This document shows positions 1 to 8,444 of a DNA stretch of 42,054 bases, in pieces. A model generated the notes under the pieces. It searched no databases and was not told the DNA's origin. It worked only from the letters and a program-made list of their open reading frames with translations. A program made the translations under genes and the position numbers. Each line of letters begins with the position of its first letter. Position 1 is the first letter of the stretch. The stretch is from Actinokineospora enzanensis DSM 44649 (GTDB lineage: Bacteria > Actinomycetota > Actinomycetes > Mycobacteriales > Pseudonocardiaceae), in NCBI RefSeq assembly GCF_000374445.1, contig NZ_KB894449.1, positions 1 to 42,054 of the forward strand, written 5' to 3'.

Positions 1-720
1 GCGGCGGCCGCCTGCGCGAAGACCCAACCGGCTGCCGTGCCGCCTGCCCTGTCGGAGCAGGTCAACGCCCTGCTCACCGAGGCGGGCAGCGCGACAAAGC
101 CGAACTTCCAAGCGGAAACCTGCGGAAGCGTCTTCGACGACCCGAACTCCAGTCAGGTTGTGGGCTGGACGGAGTTCCCGGCGGACGTGTCCGCCGACCG
201 GTTGCGGTCTGCCGGGGCCAAGCTGGGCTGGCAACCCCAGAAGGCTGAGGGCTATGACCTGTTCCTGCTGGGCCCGAGGGACGTGCGAGCCGCCTTGCGT
301 GATGGGAAGTTCCGCGCCGAGCGGGCACACTGCTCGATCGCGGGCAAGGGCCAGCAACTGGATATCCAGGCTTTGCGGCCGGACCTGACGCCGACCCAGC
401 AGAAGCAGTTGGACAGCGCGGACTATCGCGCCACCGTCGCGGCAGGCCAAGCCCTGTTCGGTTCTCCCCCCACGCCGACCCTGGAGAACTGCGGCGACAA
501 CCCACGCGGCGCACGGTGGTCGACCACGACGCGGGCGCGGTCGGACCGGTCCAAGCAGGAAATGGTGGACTTCCTGAAAAACGACTGGCAGGTCGACGAG
601 CGACCTGCCCAGCCGGACTACCTCAAGGCAAAGCACGCGGGCGGGACAGAACTGTCGATCACGTTCAAGCCCGACCAAACCACCTTCACAGCAACGGGTC
701 CGTGCGTCCCAGTGGGTTAG
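1..720 (+). CDS. Putative secreted lipoprotein, 5' end missing
   Basis: The frame is open from base 1, so the start lies outside the window. The first residues read AAAAC-AK, which looks like the end of a lipoprotein signal peptide with Cys5 as the lipidated residue; the protein would then be membrane-anchored and outside the cell. The rest (about 234 residues) shows an internal duplication: two blocks bracketed by Cys41-Cys111 and Cys164-Cys235 (70 and 71 residues apart). Each has a Trp-rich middle (GW and DW) and an F-x-A segment just before the second Cys, so each block probably has one disulfide. I do not recognise the family. Its stop overlaps the end of the convergent DUF397 gene by 4 bases. 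Confidence 0.7.
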   Translation, partial: AAAACAKTQPAAVPPALSEQVNALLTEAGSATKPNFQAETCGSVFDDPNSSQVVGWTEFPADVSADRLRSAGAKLGWQPQKAEGYDLFLLGPRDVRAALRDGKFRAERAHCSIAGKGQQLDIQALRPDLTPTQQKQLDSADYRATVAAGQALFGSPPTPTLENCGDNPRGARWSTTTRARSDRSKQEMVDFLKNDWQVDERPAQPDYLKAKHAGGTELSITFKPDQTTFTATGPCVPVG

Positions 721-986
721 CGCAGCTCAGACAGGAACTGCGCCCAGGCTGACGCCGGCAGCTCAACGAGCCCGGCCGCCGGGTTCTTCGAGTCGCGCAC
801 CGCGACCACACCGGACAGGGCACCGACCTCGACACAGTTGCCGCCGTTAGTGCTGCTATAGCTGGACTTCCGGAATACGACCCCGGGCAAACCAGCCACT
901 TCAACACAGTCACCGCCGTTGGTGCCACTGCGGCTGGACTTGCGAAACGAGGCCGTAGTCCAATCACCGAACCTCGGTGCGGTCAT
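717..986 (-). CDS. Tandem DUF397 protein
   Basis: An 89-residue protein with two copies of the DUF397 motif: FRKSSRSGTNGGDCVEVA at about residues 14-31, then FRKSSYSSTNGGNCVEVG followed by VAVRDSKNP. DUF397 proteins are small actinobacterial proteins that nearly always sit next to an XRE regulator with a DUF5753 domain, and in some cases act as its antagonist. That partner lies immediately upstream here. The ribosome binding site AAGGAG sits inside the last codons of the regulator gene, about 10 bases before the ATG, so the pair is co-transcribed and probably translationally coupled. Most members have one DUF397 unit; two in tandem is a common variant. Confidence 0.88.
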   Translation of the reverse strand: MTAPRFGDWTTASFRKSSRSGTNGGDCVEVAGLPGVVFRKSSYSSTNGGNCVEVGALSGVVAVRDSKNPAAGLVELPASAWAQFLSELR

Positions 987-992
987 CAGTTG

Positions 993-1883
993 TCAACTCC
1001 TTGATCTCACCACGGCATAGTCGTCGGCCACGACCTCTATCAAGTGTCGCGACTCCACCGGCCCAAGCGCCACCCCCTGCAAGCGTGTGAACAGTTCGGC
1101 GTAGCGGCGCAAGGTCTCCGGCGGCTTGTCCAGATACGCCGCGTCGGAGTACATCTCCAAGTAGACGATATCGTTCGCCATCTCGTGACCGAACCGGAAG
1201 AGCGTGAAGTTCGTGGTCCAGCGCACGTACGACTGACTGTCGAACGGGATCACCTGGAGCGTGACGTTCGGCAGGACCGCCACCTCCGCGAGGTGGCGCA
1301 ACTGCTCGGCCATCACACAGGGACTGCCGATCTGCCGACGCAGCACGGACTCACTCATCACGAACTCGAACCGAGCTGCGCCCTCCCTGGTCAACAACCG
1401 GCGACGGTCGGCACGCACGCGCAACGCGTCCTCCACAACGCGATCGGTCGGGTCGATGCCCTCGGCATCAAACAGCGCTCGGATGTAGGCATCGGTCTGC
1501 AAGAGCCCAGTGACAATCTCCGAGTCGACCTTCTTGATCTCGGTAGCGTCGGTCTCCAGGTCACGGAACGCGCGGAACCAGCTCGGTCCTAGGTAGAGAG
1601 TCGTCTCCGCGCTGGGCCGCCCGCGCTTGGCCTTGCCCAGCCGCGACAGCTCCCGACACCACAGCGCGTCCTTCTCGGTGGCCTTGTAGAGCGCCAGCAG
1701 CACGTCGAGATCGGCCTTGTCGATCCCCACCTTGCCGGACTCGACACGGCTGATTTTATTCCCCGCCTTGCCCAGCCGATCGGCCGCTTCCTCCTGCGTG
1801 AACCCGGCCAGCTCCCGCAACCGAAGCAGCTCCGCCCCCAGCAACCGCCGCTGCATGCTGATCGACCTAGTCGGCTTAGTCAT
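993..1883 (-). CDS. XRE-family regulator with DUF5753 domain
   Basis: A helix-turn-helix DNA-binding protein of about 296 residues. The XRE domain is near the N-terminus (about residues 10-65, including LAGFTQEEAADRLGKAGNKI). A DUF5753 sensor-like domain follows, recognisable by LGPSWFRAFRDLETDATEI, the GLLQTDAYIRALF segment, and MSESVLRRQIG. ATG 1883 is preferred over an upstream start because GGGAGG lies 9 bases before it. Such regulators control development and antibiotic genes in Streptomyces (WhiJ/BldB-type systems) together with DUF397 partners, here the next gene. The divergent gene at 2053 is a likely target or partner. DNA target and ligand are unknown. Confidence 0.92.
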   Translation of the reverse strand: MTKPTRSISMQRRLLGAELLRLRELAGFTQEEAADRLGKAGNKISRVESGKVGIDKADLDVLLALYKATEKDALWCRELSRLGKAKRGRPSAETTLYLGPSWFRAFRDLETDATEIKKVDSEIVTGLLQTDAYIRALFDAEGIDPTDRVVEDALRVRADRRRLLTREGAARFEFVMSESVLRRQIGSPCVMAEQLRHLAEVAVLPNVTLQVIPFDSQSYVRWTTNFTLFRFGHEMANDIVYLEMYSDAAYLDKPPETLRRYAELFTRLQGVALGPVESRHLIEVVADDYAVVRSRS

Positions 1884-2052
1884 GCGCGGGATCCTCCCAC
1901 AGACGATCACCCAGGGTCACGCCCACAGCTTCACACTTTTAGGTGACTTTACAAGTTGGAAGTACGCAATAAGCTCGGCAGCACCCTGGACCAGCCAGTC
2001 CTGGCGAATCTCACAGGTTCGGGATACGTAACACTACAAGGAGGCCCATCCC
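1884..2052. promoter_or_regulatory. Divergent intergenic region of the XRE/DUF397 system
   Basis: This 169-base region separates the XRE regulator from the small gene on the other strand. It is AT-richer than its surroundings around 1935-1975. On the minus strand TTGTAA and TAAAAG elements could serve the regulator. On the plus strand GATACG/TAACAC lie just before the AAGGAGG of the small gene. No long palindrome was seen. Promoter assignments are by eye only. Confidence 0.4.
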
Positions 2053-2343
2053 ATGCTCAGCCCACCTCCGACACCCTCCGAGTTCACCACCCTCATCCAC
2101 GGCGCCGTCGCCGACGAGGCCCCTCGCCTCTTCGCCGTCGTCGAAGAGCTCGACGACCGCACCGACGCCCGCATCGCCGCCTGGGGCATGGCCTTCGAAG
2201 ATCGGGCGGAAATCATCCGCACCGACGGCCCGCTCCGGATGAGCCTCAGCTCCCCCGAGAGCGCCCTGAACCTCTACGCCAACAACCCCCGGGTCCACCC
2301 CCACCTCATCTGGGTAGACCCCACCCTCACCACCCCCGAATAG
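2053..2343 (+). CDS. Small hypothetical protein beside the XRE system
   Basis: A 96-residue acidic, soluble protein with no signal peptide or membrane segment. A strong ribosome binding site (AAGGAGG, about 8 bases upstream) supports ATG 2053. The ending (SSPESALNLYANNPRVHPHLIWVDP) is of a kind I associate with short proteins encoded divergently from XRE-DUF5753 regulators in actinomycetes, but I cannot name a family. A terminator hairpin follows almost at once, so it is a single-gene transcript. A role with the neighbouring regulator is inferred from position only. Confidence 0.7.
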   Translation: MLSPPPTPSEFTTLIHGAVADEAPRLFAVVEELDDRTDARIAAWGMAFEDRAEIIRTDGPLRMSLSSPESALNLYANNPRVHPHLIWVDPTLTTPE

Positions 2344-2349
2344 CCGCCC

Positions 2350-2378
2350 GGCCCCGGGAGCCCCCTCCTCCCGGGGCC
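2350..2378 (+). terminator. Rho-independent-type hairpin
   Basis: An 11-bp perfect GC stem (2350-2360 with 2368-2378) and a 7-base loop, starting 7 bases after the stop of the small gene at 2053. No T tract follows, as is usual for actinomycete terminators. Confidence 0.65.
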
Positions 2379-2600
2379 CCAACTCCACCCGATCAGGCGA
2401 CAGAAGTTATCCACAGCCAAGATCCACACCCCCCATCCCAAGATCCACTGCCACCCCCACCCGGTAGAATGGCCAACGGGGGATCCCCCAGTGGAGCGGC
2501 GGGCTTTCTTTGGGGCAGGCTCCCGGTTCGATCATGGTCCAGGCTGGCCGACCTGCGGGAATGATCCGCACGCCCGCGCCCCGGACGCCCAGCACCCAAC
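2379..2600. other. Gene-free stretch with a single DnaA box
   Basis: No convincing coding region. It contains a perfect DnaA-box match, TTATCCACA, at 2407-2415, followed by two AGATCCAC echoes, and a TAGAAT hexamer near 2464 that could be a -10 element reading toward the repeats at 2601. At 2540-2568 there is a faint match to the 3' half of the CRISPR-like repeat at 2601, exactly 61 bases upstream of it. One DnaA box is not an origin. Confidence 0.35.
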
Positions 2601-2691
2601 GGTTTCCCCGCACGCACGGGGATGCTCCCAAGCAAACCGGCGCCGTCACTCAGGCCACGTTCGCACTCCCCGCACGCGGGGTTCCCCAGAA
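2601..2691 (+). CRISPR. Remnant type I-E CRISPR mini-array (two repeats, one spacer)
   Basis: Bases 2601-2629 form a 29-base element beginning GGTTTCCCCGCACG, with a CCCCG/CGGGG dyad and a GATGCTCCC end. This is the length and pattern of type I-E repeats of actinobacteria. A second, decayed copy starts at 2663: its TCCCCGCACG is 62 bases downstream of the first, the loop has lost two bases, and the end has diverged. That leaves a 33-base spacer (2630-2662), the normal type I-E size. A degenerate last repeat is typical of array ends. No cas genes lie in the window. The second copy also forms a perfect 6-bp hairpin just after the stop of the LLM gene and could instead be its terminator. Confidence 0.5.
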
Positions 2692-2695
2692 CCGG

Positions 2696-3547
2696 CTACA
2701 CGATCAACTCGTCCGCCACCCACCGCACCACCCCCTCCGGATACGGCGCGGGCAGCCCCAACACGATGTGCCCGAACCCGGCCCCGATCGCGTCCCCGAT
2801 CGCCGCCCGCACCTCATCCGCCCGGTCGTAGGTCACCGGCAGGTGGATCGACCGCGTGATCGAGGCCGGATCCCGCCCGATCTCCGCGCAGTACCGGTCC
2901 AACAACGCACTACGCCGCACAACATCCTCGATGTCCCCACCAGGGATGTTCCACACGTCGGCATGCTCCGCCACCACCCGCAGCGTCGCTGCCGACCGGC
3001 CGCCGATCAGGATCGGCGGATGCGGCCGCTGCACCGGCTTCGGACTCCCGAACGCCCCCGCGAGCCGCACGTACCGCCCGTTGAAGTCAAACGGCTCGCC
3101 CTCGACCCACAGCCGCCGGATCACCGCGCACGCCTCCGCCAGGCTGCCCGTCGCGTCCTCGGTCGAGCGGAATGGCAGCCCGTGCGCCTCGTACTCCAGC
3201 CGGGCCAAGGGGTGACTCGGCCGGGAGCCGACGCCGATGCCGAAGTTCAGCCGTCCGCCGGACACGATGTCCACCGTCGTCGCGATCTTGGCCAGCATGG
3301 CGGGCGGCCGGAACCGGTTGCTGGTAACCAATACGCCAACCCGTACCCGTCGGGTCTGCGCGGCCAGCGCCGACAGCAGCGTCCATCCCTCGTAGGCGGG
3401 TCCGGACGGGTCACCACCAATCGGCATCAGATGGTCGAACAGCCAGGCGTGCTCGATCTGCGGCACCGCGTCCGCCTCGCGCCAGACGCGCAGGATGTCG
3501 TGGTAGTCGACCTGCATCGGCGCGGTCATGATCCCGAAACTGGGCAT
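2696..3547 (-). CDS. LLM-class flavin/F420-dependent oxidoreductase
   Basis: A 283-residue luciferase-like monooxygenase-fold protein (TIM barrel). Family marks are WLFDHLMP near residue 35, the VRVGVLVTSNRFRPPAMLAK strand-helix, the DIVSGGRLNFGIGVG motif around residue 93-107, and PKPVQRPHPPILIGG near 170. In actinobacteria most proteins of this type use coenzyme F420; the substrate cannot be read from the sequence. GAGGAGGGGC precedes the ATG. It lies 9 bases after the stop of the aldo/keto reductase gene and is its operon partner. Both are probably under the TetR regulator transcribed the other way. Two oxidoreductases with a dedicated repressor suggest a xenobiotic- or metabolite-inducible reduction pathway. 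Confidence 0.9.
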   Translation of the reverse strand: MPSFGIMTAPMQVDYHDILRVWREADAVPQIEHAWLFDHLMPIGGDPSGPAYEGWTLLSALAAQTRRVRVGVLVTSNRFRPPAMLAKIATTVDIVSGGRLNFGIGVGSRPSHPLARLEYEAHGLPFRSTEDATGSLAEACAVIRRLWVEGEPFDFNGRYVRLAGAFGSPKPVQRPHPPILIGGRSAATLRVVAEHADVWNIPGGDIEDVVRRSALLDRYCAEIGRDPASITRSIHLPVTYDRADEVRAAIGDAIGAGFGHIVLGLPAPYPEGVVRWVADELIV

Positions 3548-3556
3548 CGCCCCTCC

Positions 3557-4576
3557 TCACCGACGCCGCAACGACGCATCGAGCAACGCGGGCGGCGTGT
3601 CTTTGTTCTCGTCCGGGGCCAGGTCGAGCCCCGGGGCCACGATCTCGTCAATCGCGTCCAGCACGTCAGCGGACAAACGGGTGTCGGCTGCGGCCAACTG
3701 CGAGCGCAGATGGTCCAACGTCCGTGGCCCGATGATCGCGCTGGTGACGCCGGGATGCGCGGTCACGAACCCGAGCGCCAACTGGATCAGCGTCAACCCG
3801 GCTCCGGCGGCCACCGCCACCAGCCGCTCCACGGCCCGCAGCCGCACCTGGTTGACCGGCAACGTCAGGTCGAACCGTTCCGGCATGAACCCCGACCGAC
3901 TCGTCGTGATCTCCCGACCCGCCCGAACCGCCCCCGACAACCACCCCGACGCGAGCGGGCTCCACACCAGCACACCCATCCCGTACTCCTGGGTCACCGG
4001 CAACACGTGCCCCTCGATCCCGCGCTGGAGGATCGAGTACGGCGGTTGCTCGGTGACATAGCGCCCGAGCTGCCGCTCCCGCGCCACCCACTGCCCCTGC
4101 ACGATCCGGTAGGCCGGGTAGGTGGACGAGCCGAAGTACCGGATCTTCCCCGCCTGCTGGAGATCCGTCAGCGCCGAGAGCGTCTCCTCGTCACTGGTCG
4201 TCGGATCCCAGCGGTGCACCTGGTAGAGGTCGATGTGGTCGACACCGAGCCGCCGCAGGCTCGCCTCCAACTCGGCGACCAGCCAACGCCGCGAACCGCC
4301 GCGATGGTTGGGCTCGGGCCGCATGGCCAGCCCGGCCTTCGTCGCCAACACGATGTCGTCGCGCCGCTTCGCGATGACCTTCCCGACCAGCTCCTCGGAC
4401 TCCCCGAGGCTGTACGCGTCGGCGGTGTCGATGATGTTGATCCCGCCGTCCAGCGCGGCATCGATGATCGCGGCCACCTCGTCCGGCGAGGTGTTCCCGA
4501 CCTTCCCGAAGTTCATCGCCCCCAGCGCCAGGCTGCTGACCTGCACGCCGGTACGTCCCAAGGTGCGGTACTCCAC
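3557..4576 (-). CDS. Aldo/keto reductase
   Basis: A 339-residue NADPH-dependent aldo/keto reductase. It opens with the family pattern VEYRTLGRTGVQVSSLALGAM. The catalytic tetrad is visible: Asp and Tyr in DTADAYS, Lys in ATKAGL, His in YQVHRWDP. The cofactor-binding end follows with SAIIGPRT. I choose GTG 4576 over the upstream ATG at 4627 because GGAGG lies just before it and the family starts here; the longer frame would run through the operator palindromes. It is the first gene of a two-gene operon with the LLM oxidoreductase. The substrate is unknown; relatives reduce small aldehydes and ketones. Confidence 0.92.
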   Translation of the reverse strand: MEYRTLGRTGVQVSSLALGAMNFGKVGNTSPDEVAAIIDAALDGGINIIDTADAYSLGESEELVGKVIAKRRDDIVLATKAGLAMRPEPNHRGGSRRWLVAELEASLRRLGVDHIDLYQVHRWDPTTSDEETLSALTDLQQAGKIRYFGSSTYPAYRIVQGQWVARERQLGRYVTEQPPYSILQRGIEGHVLPVTQEYGMGVLVWSPLASGWLSGAVRAGREITTSRSGFMPERFDLTLPVNQVRLRAVERLVAVAAGAGLTLIQLALGFVTAHPGVTSAIIGPRTLDHLRSQLAAADTRLSADVLDAIDEIVAPGLDLAPDENKDTPPALLDASLRRR

Positions 4577-4583
4577 GTGTCCT

Positions 4584-4634
4584 CCGTATAGTAATCGGAA
4601 CCCTGTTCCACTTACTATACGGAACAACGTTCCG
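4584..4634. promoter_or_regulatory. Nested TetR-type operators
   Basis: Three dyads lie between the divergent reductase and TetR genes. (1) Perfect 11-bp arms 4584-4594 (CCGTATAGTAA) and 4612-4622 enclose (2) GGAAC-CCT-GTTCC at 4597-4609. (3) CGGAAC-AAC-GTTCCG lies at 4620-4634. Sites 2 and 3 share GGAAC-N3-GTTCC, and the arms of dyad 1 contribute a TATACGG flank. A GGAAC/GTTCC core next to TATACGG flanks is a common operator form for TetR-family repressors. The sites cover both promoters, so autoregulation plus control of the reductases is likely. Confidence 0.75.
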
Positions 4635-4650
4635 CTTAGCCAGGAGCGCC

Positions 4651-5214
4651 ATGTCCCGCCCCAAACGCGCCGACGCCCGCCGCAACGAATCCACCCTGCT
4701 CGACGCCGCCGCAGCAGCCTTCGTGGACTCCGGCGTGGAGGCCCCCGTCCGCGACATCGCCGCCCGCGCAGGCGTCGGCGTCGGCACGATCTACCGCCAC
4801 TTCCCCACCCGCGCCGACCTGATCATCGCCGTGTACCGCCACCAGGTGGACGCGTGCGCCGAGGCAGGCCCCGCGTTGTTGGCCAGGTCGCCCAGTCCGC
4901 ATGCGGCTCTTGGTGAGTGGCTCAATCTGTTCGTGGACTTCTTGATCACGAAGCACGGCTTGGCGGGGGTGCTCCAGTCGGACAGTCCAGGCTTCGAGAC
5001 CCTGCACACCTACTTCCTGGACCGGCTGCTGCCGGTGTGCGCGGAGCTGCTGGCGGCGGCTGCTTCGGCTGGGGAGATTTCGGGCGGGGTGAAGGCTTAC
5101 GAGCTGATGCGGGGGATCGGGAACCTGTGCATAGGCTCGGAAACCGACCCCGACTACAACGCCCGCAACCTGGTCAACTACCTCATCACCGGCCTACGCC
5201 AGACCTCGGAATGA
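4651..5214 (+). CDS. TetR/AcrR-family transcriptional repressor
   Basis: A 187-residue protein with an N-terminal TetR helix-turn-helix (about residues 12-58: LLDAAAAAFVDSGVEAP, then DIAARAGVGVGTIYRHFPTR, a textbook recognition-helix region). The C-terminal ligand-binding part is helical and divergent (PALLARSPSPHAALGEWLN onward). CAGGAG precedes the ATG. It is transcribed away from the aldo/keto reductase and LLM genes across a 74-base region holding nested GGAAC-N3-GTTCC dyads, its probable binding sites. The ligand is unknown. A terminator hairpin follows 15 bases after the stop. Confidence 0.93.
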   Translation: MSRPKRADARRNESTLLDAAAAAFVDSGVEAPVRDIAARAGVGVGTIYRHFPTRADLIIAVYRHQVDACAEAGPALLARSPSPHAALGEWLNLFVDFLITKHGLAGVLQSDSPGFETLHTYFLDRLLPVCAELLAAAASAGEISGGVKAYELMRGIGNLCIGSETDPDYNARNLVNYLITGLRQTSE

Positions 5215-5228
5215 GCCATACAACTGAA

Positions 5229-5257
5229 ACCGCCCCGGAGGAATCCCCCGGGGCGGT
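5229..5257. terminator. Bidirectional terminator hairpin
   Basis: A perfect 10-bp stem, ACCGCCCCGG with CCGGGGCGGT, and a 9-base loop. It lies between the convergent ends of the TetR gene (5214) and purL (5267) and can serve both. Confidence 0.75.
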
Positions 5258-5266
5258 CCAAGAAAC

Positions 5267-7540
5267 TCAGCCGAACAAGGCCGGAAGTGTTCCCTCCCAA
5301 GCCTCTCGCAGCTCGGGCAGCGGCAGCTCGCCCACGCCCTGGATCTCCAGCGTCCCCGACTCCGGGTCTACCACGCCGGTCCGCCGCCAAGGCAGCCCGC
5401 GAGCCGTGCACATCTCGGTGAACCGCAGTTCCTCCGAGCGCGGCACGGCCACTAGCACGCGACCGGCCGACTCGCTGAACAGTTGGACGAACGGGTCCTG
5501 GTCCGGGTCGAGGAACACGCGGGCCCCGACCTCTCCGATCAGGCACGTCTCCACCAGTGTCTGCGCCAGCCCGCCGTCCGACAGATCGTGCGCGGCCGAG
5601 ATCATCCCGTCCCGCGACCCCGCCACCAGGATCTCGCCCAGCAGCTTCTCCCGGGCCAGGTCCACCCGAGGCGGCAGCCCGCCCAGGTGTCCGTGCACCT
5701 CGTGCGCCCACTCGGAGCCGCCGAACTCGTCCCGGGTCTCGCCAAGGAGCAGCAGCGTCTCGCCTGCTTCGGCGCCGATCCCGGTCGGGATCCGCCTGCG
5801 CACGTCGTCGATCACACCGAGGACTCCGACCACCGGCGTCGGAAGAATCGCCGTCGAACCGGTCTGGTTGTAGAAGCTGACGTTGCCGCCGGTGACCGGG
5901 ATGCCCAGCTCCTTGCAGCCCTCCGCCAGCCCGCGCACGGCCTGCTCGAACTGCCACATCACCGCCGGGTCCTCGGGCGAGCCGAAGTTCAGGCAGTTCG
6001 TCACGGCGAGCGGCGTCGCGCCGGTGACCGCCACGTTCCGGTACGCCTCGGCCAGCGCCAGCTGCGTTCCCACGTACGGGTCGAGCCGGACGAAGCGGCC
6101 GTTGCAGTCGGTGGCCAGGGCCACGCCACGGCCGGTCTCCTCGTCGACCCGGATCATGCCGGAGTCGGACGGCTGGGCGAGCACCGTGCCACCGCGCACG
6201 TACCGGTCGTACTGCTCGGTCACCCACTGTCGCGAAGCCAGGTTCGGGCTGGCCGCCATCCGCAGGATCTCCGCGCGCAGATCGTCCGGAGTGGACGGTC
6301 GAGCCAGCGACTCCGGGCCCGCGGCCTGCAAAGAGTCCTGGTCGGCGGGCCGCTCGATCGGCCGCTCGTACATCGGGCCCTCGTGCGCCACGGTCCGCGG
6401 CGGCACGTCGACCACCGTCTCGCCGTGCCAGGTGATCACCAGTCGGTCACCCTCGGTGACCTCGCCGATCTCGGTGGCGATCACGTCCCACTTCGCGCAG
6501 ACCCGCATGAAAGCGTCCACATCGGACGGACGGACCACCGCGCACATCCGCTCCTGCGACTCGCTGGAGAGGATCTCGGCAGGCGTCATCCCGGTCGCGC
6601 GCAGCGGCACCCGGTCCAGCTCGACGTGCATGCCGCCGTCGCCCGCGCTGGCCAGCTCACTGGTCGCGCAGGACAGGCCCGCGCCGCCGAGGTCCTGGAT
6701 GCCGACCACGATGCCCTCGGCGAACAGCTCCAGGCAGCACTCGATCAGCACCTTCTCGGTGAACGGGTCACCCACCTGGACGGCGGGCAGCTTCTTCCGG
6801 CCGGTACCGCCCTCGTCGCCCGAGAACGTCTCACTGGCCAGCACCGACACGCCGCCGATACCGTCCAGACCGGTCCGCGCACCGAACAGGATGACCTTGT
6901 TCCCGGTGCCGGACGCGTGCGCCAAGTGCAGGTCCTCGGCGCGCATCGCGCCCACGCACAGCGCGTTGACCAGCGGGTTCCCCTGGTACGACGGGTCGAA
7001 CACGACCTCCCCGCCGATGTTCGGCAGGCCGAGGCAGTTGCCGTAGCCGCCGACGCCGGACACGATGCCGGACAGCACGCGCCGGGTGTCCGGGTGGTCG
7101 GGGGCGCCGAAGCGCAGCGGGTCCATCACCGCGAGCGGACGGGCACCCATCGCCATGATGTCGCGGACGATGCCGCCGACGCCGGTCGCCGCGCCCTGGT
7201 AGGGCTCGACGTAGGAGGGGTGGTTGTGTGACTCCAGCTTGAACGTGACCGCCCAGCCGTCGCCGATGTCGACCACGCCAGCGTTCTCGCCGATCCCGGC
7301 CAACATCTTGGCCTTCATCTCCGGCGTCGTGTTGGCCGACCAGTGCTTCCAGTGCACCTTCGACGACTTGTACGAGCAGTGCTCGCTCCACATCACCGAG
7401 TACATCGCCAGCTCGGCGTCGGTGGGGCGGCGGCCGAGGATCTCCCGGATGCGGGCGTACTCGTCGTCCTTGAGGCCCAGCTCGCGGTAGGGCTGGTCCT
7501 GGTCTGGCGTGCCCTTCGCGTTGTCCACGGTGTCGATCAC
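5267..7540 (-). CDS. purL: Phosphoribosylformylglycinamidine synthase, large subunit
   Basis: PurL turns FGAR, ATP and glutamine-derived ammonia into FGAM, the fourth step of purine synthesis, in a complex with PurQ and PurS. At 757 residues this is the small PurL form of Gram-positives and actinobacteria. Marks: the N-terminal FGAM-synthase motif [12 protein letters not shown] (about residue 45), [34 protein letters not shown], and the C-terminal GLAQTLVE region with its aminoimidazole-synthase fold. Start GTG 7540 overlaps the purQ stop as GTGA; the frame remains open upstream but only as shadow of purQ. It is the last gene of the purS-purQ-purL operon. Confidence 0.97.
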   Translation of the reverse strand: MIDTVDNAKGTPDQDQPYRELGLKDDEYARIREILGRRPTDAELAMYSVMWSEHCSYKSSKVHWKHWSANTTPEMKAKMLAGIGENAGVVDIGDGWAVTFKLESHNHPSYVEPYQGAATGVGGIVRDIMAMGARPLAVMDPLRFGAPDHPDTRRVLSGIVSGVGGYGNCLGLPNIGGEVVFDPSYQGNPLVNALCVGAMRAEDLHLAHASGTGNKVILFGARTGLDGIGGVSVLASETFSGDEGGTGRKKLPAVQVGDPFTEKVLIECCLELFAEGIVVGIQDLGGAGLSCATSELASAGDGGMHVELDRVPLRATGMTPAEILSSESQERMCAVVRPSDVDAFMRVCAKWDVIATEIGEVTEGDRLVITWHGETVVDVPPRTVAHEGPMYERPIERPADQDSLQAAGPESLARPSTPDDLRAEILRMAASPNLASRQWVTEQYDRYVRGGTVLAQPSDSGMIRVDEETGRGVALATDCNGRFVRLDPYVGTQLALAEAYRNVAVTGATPLAVTNCLNFGSPEDPAVMWQFEQAVRGLAEGCKELGIPVTGGNVSFYNQTGSTAILPTPVVGVLGVIDDVRRRIPTGIGAEAGETLLLLGETRDEFGGSEWAHEVHGHLGGLPPRVDLAREKLLGEILVAGSRDGMISAAHDLSDGGLAQTLVETCLIGEVGARVFLDPDQDPFVQLFSESAGRVLVAVPRSEELRFTEMCTARGLPWRRTGVVDPESGTLEIQGVGELPLPELREAWEGTLPALFG

Positions 7541-8208
7541 GCGGCCACCACCGAGTCGAGGACGGACAGGAACATGCCGAGCCCGTCGTCCGACGGCCCG
7601 GTGAGCGCGTCGATGGCATGCTCGGGGTGCGGCATCAGGCCGACGATCCGCCCGGTCGCGTCGCTCACCCCGGCGATGTCGCCGAGCGAGCCGTTCGGGT
7701 TGCCACCGGTGTAGCGGAAGACCACCCGACCCTCGCCCTCCAGCTCGTCCACAGTGGACTTGTCGGCGGTGTACCTGCCGTCCATGTTCTTGATCGGCAC
7801 GATGATCTCGGCGCCGGTGTCGTAGCGGGTGGTCCAGGCCGAGGTGTTGTTCTCGACCTTGAGCCACTGGTCACGGCACACGAAGTGCAACCCGGCGTTG
7901 CGCAGGAGCGCGCCGGGGAGCAGCCCGGCCTCGCAGAGCACCTGGAACCCGTTGCAGATCCCGAGCACCGGCATCCCCTTGCGCGCCGCGTCGACGATCT
8001 CCCCCATCACCGGCGCGAACCGCGCGATCGCACCCGCCCGCAGGTAGTCCCCATAGGAGAACCCCCCGGGCAGGACCACGGCGTCGACCTGCTTGAGATC
8101 GGCATCCCCGTGCCACAACGCCACCGCATCGGCCCCGGACGCCTTGATCGCCCGCAGCGTGTCGCTGTCGTCGAGCGTCCCCGGAAAGGTGACCGCCCCG
8201 ATCCTCAC
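7537..8208 (-). CDS. purQ: Phosphoribosylformylglycinamidine synthase, glutaminase subunit
   Basis: PurQ is a class I glutamine amidotransferase of 223 residues that supplies ammonia to PurL. The nucleophile Cys lies in [15 protein letters not shown] (about residue 87), and the catalytic His-x-Glu in [10 protein letters not shown] near the C-terminus. It overlaps purS by ATGA at its 5' end and purL by GTGA at its 3' end, so the three subunits are made in balance by translational coupling. Length and motifs are normal. Confidence 0.97.
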   Translation of the reverse strand: MRIGAVTFPGTLDDSDTLRAIKASGADAVALWHGDADLKQVDAVVLPGGFSYGDYLRAGAIARFAPVMGEIVDAARKGMPVLGICNGFQVLCEAGLLPGALLRNAGLHFVCRDQWLKVENNTSAWTTRYDTGAEIIVPIKNMDGRYTADKSTVDELEGEGRVVFRYTGGNPNGSLGDIAGVSDATGRIVGLMPHPEHAIDALTGPSDDGLGMFLSVLDSVVAA

Positions 8209-8444
8209 GACGCCACCCGCCGCACCACGAAGTCCTCCACCACGGGGTTGGAGAGGAACCCTTCGGCGATCTTGGCGAGGGTCTCGTCATCGACGGAGTC
8301 GTCGACCTCCAACTCGAAGTGCTTCCCCTGACGCACATCGGAAACACCATCGAACCCCAGACGGGGCAGCGCACGCGCCACCGCCTGCCCCTGGGGGTCG
8401 AGGATCTCCGGCTTGGGCATGACATCGACGACAACTCGGGCCAC
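8205..8444 (-). CDS. purS: Phosphoribosylformylglycinamidine synthase subunit PurS
   Basis: A 79-residue PurS, the small subunit that bridges PurQ and PurL. It starts [19 protein letters not shown], typical of the family, and continues with [12 protein letters not shown]. The start is GTG 8444 with CAGGAG upstream. First gene of the purSQL operon; a TACGCT hexamer near 8484-8489 on the minus strand could be its -10 element. No PurR-type box was recognised. Confidence 0.95.
   Translation of the reverse strand: MARVVVDVMPKPEILDPQGQAVARALPRLGFDGVSDVRQGKHFELEVDDSVDDETLAKIAEGFLSNPVVEDFVVRRVAS

Noticed and set aside
2407..2415. DnaA box as an origin of replication
   Set aside because: Only one perfect box and no dnaA, dnaN or parAB genes nearby; a single box occurs by chance or as a titration site.
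2540..2568. A third CRISPR repeat
   Set aside because: Only the 3' half matches the repeat; spacing is right but the match is too weak to be listed as a repeat.
2510..4591. A 693-residue plus-strand frame
   Set aside because: It is a shadow of the LLM and aldo/keto reductase genes on the other strand, very rich in Arg, Pro and His, with no domain.
5483..7231. A 582-residue plus-strand frame
   Set aside because: Antisense shadow of purL; composition is typical of out-of-frame GC-rich DNA.
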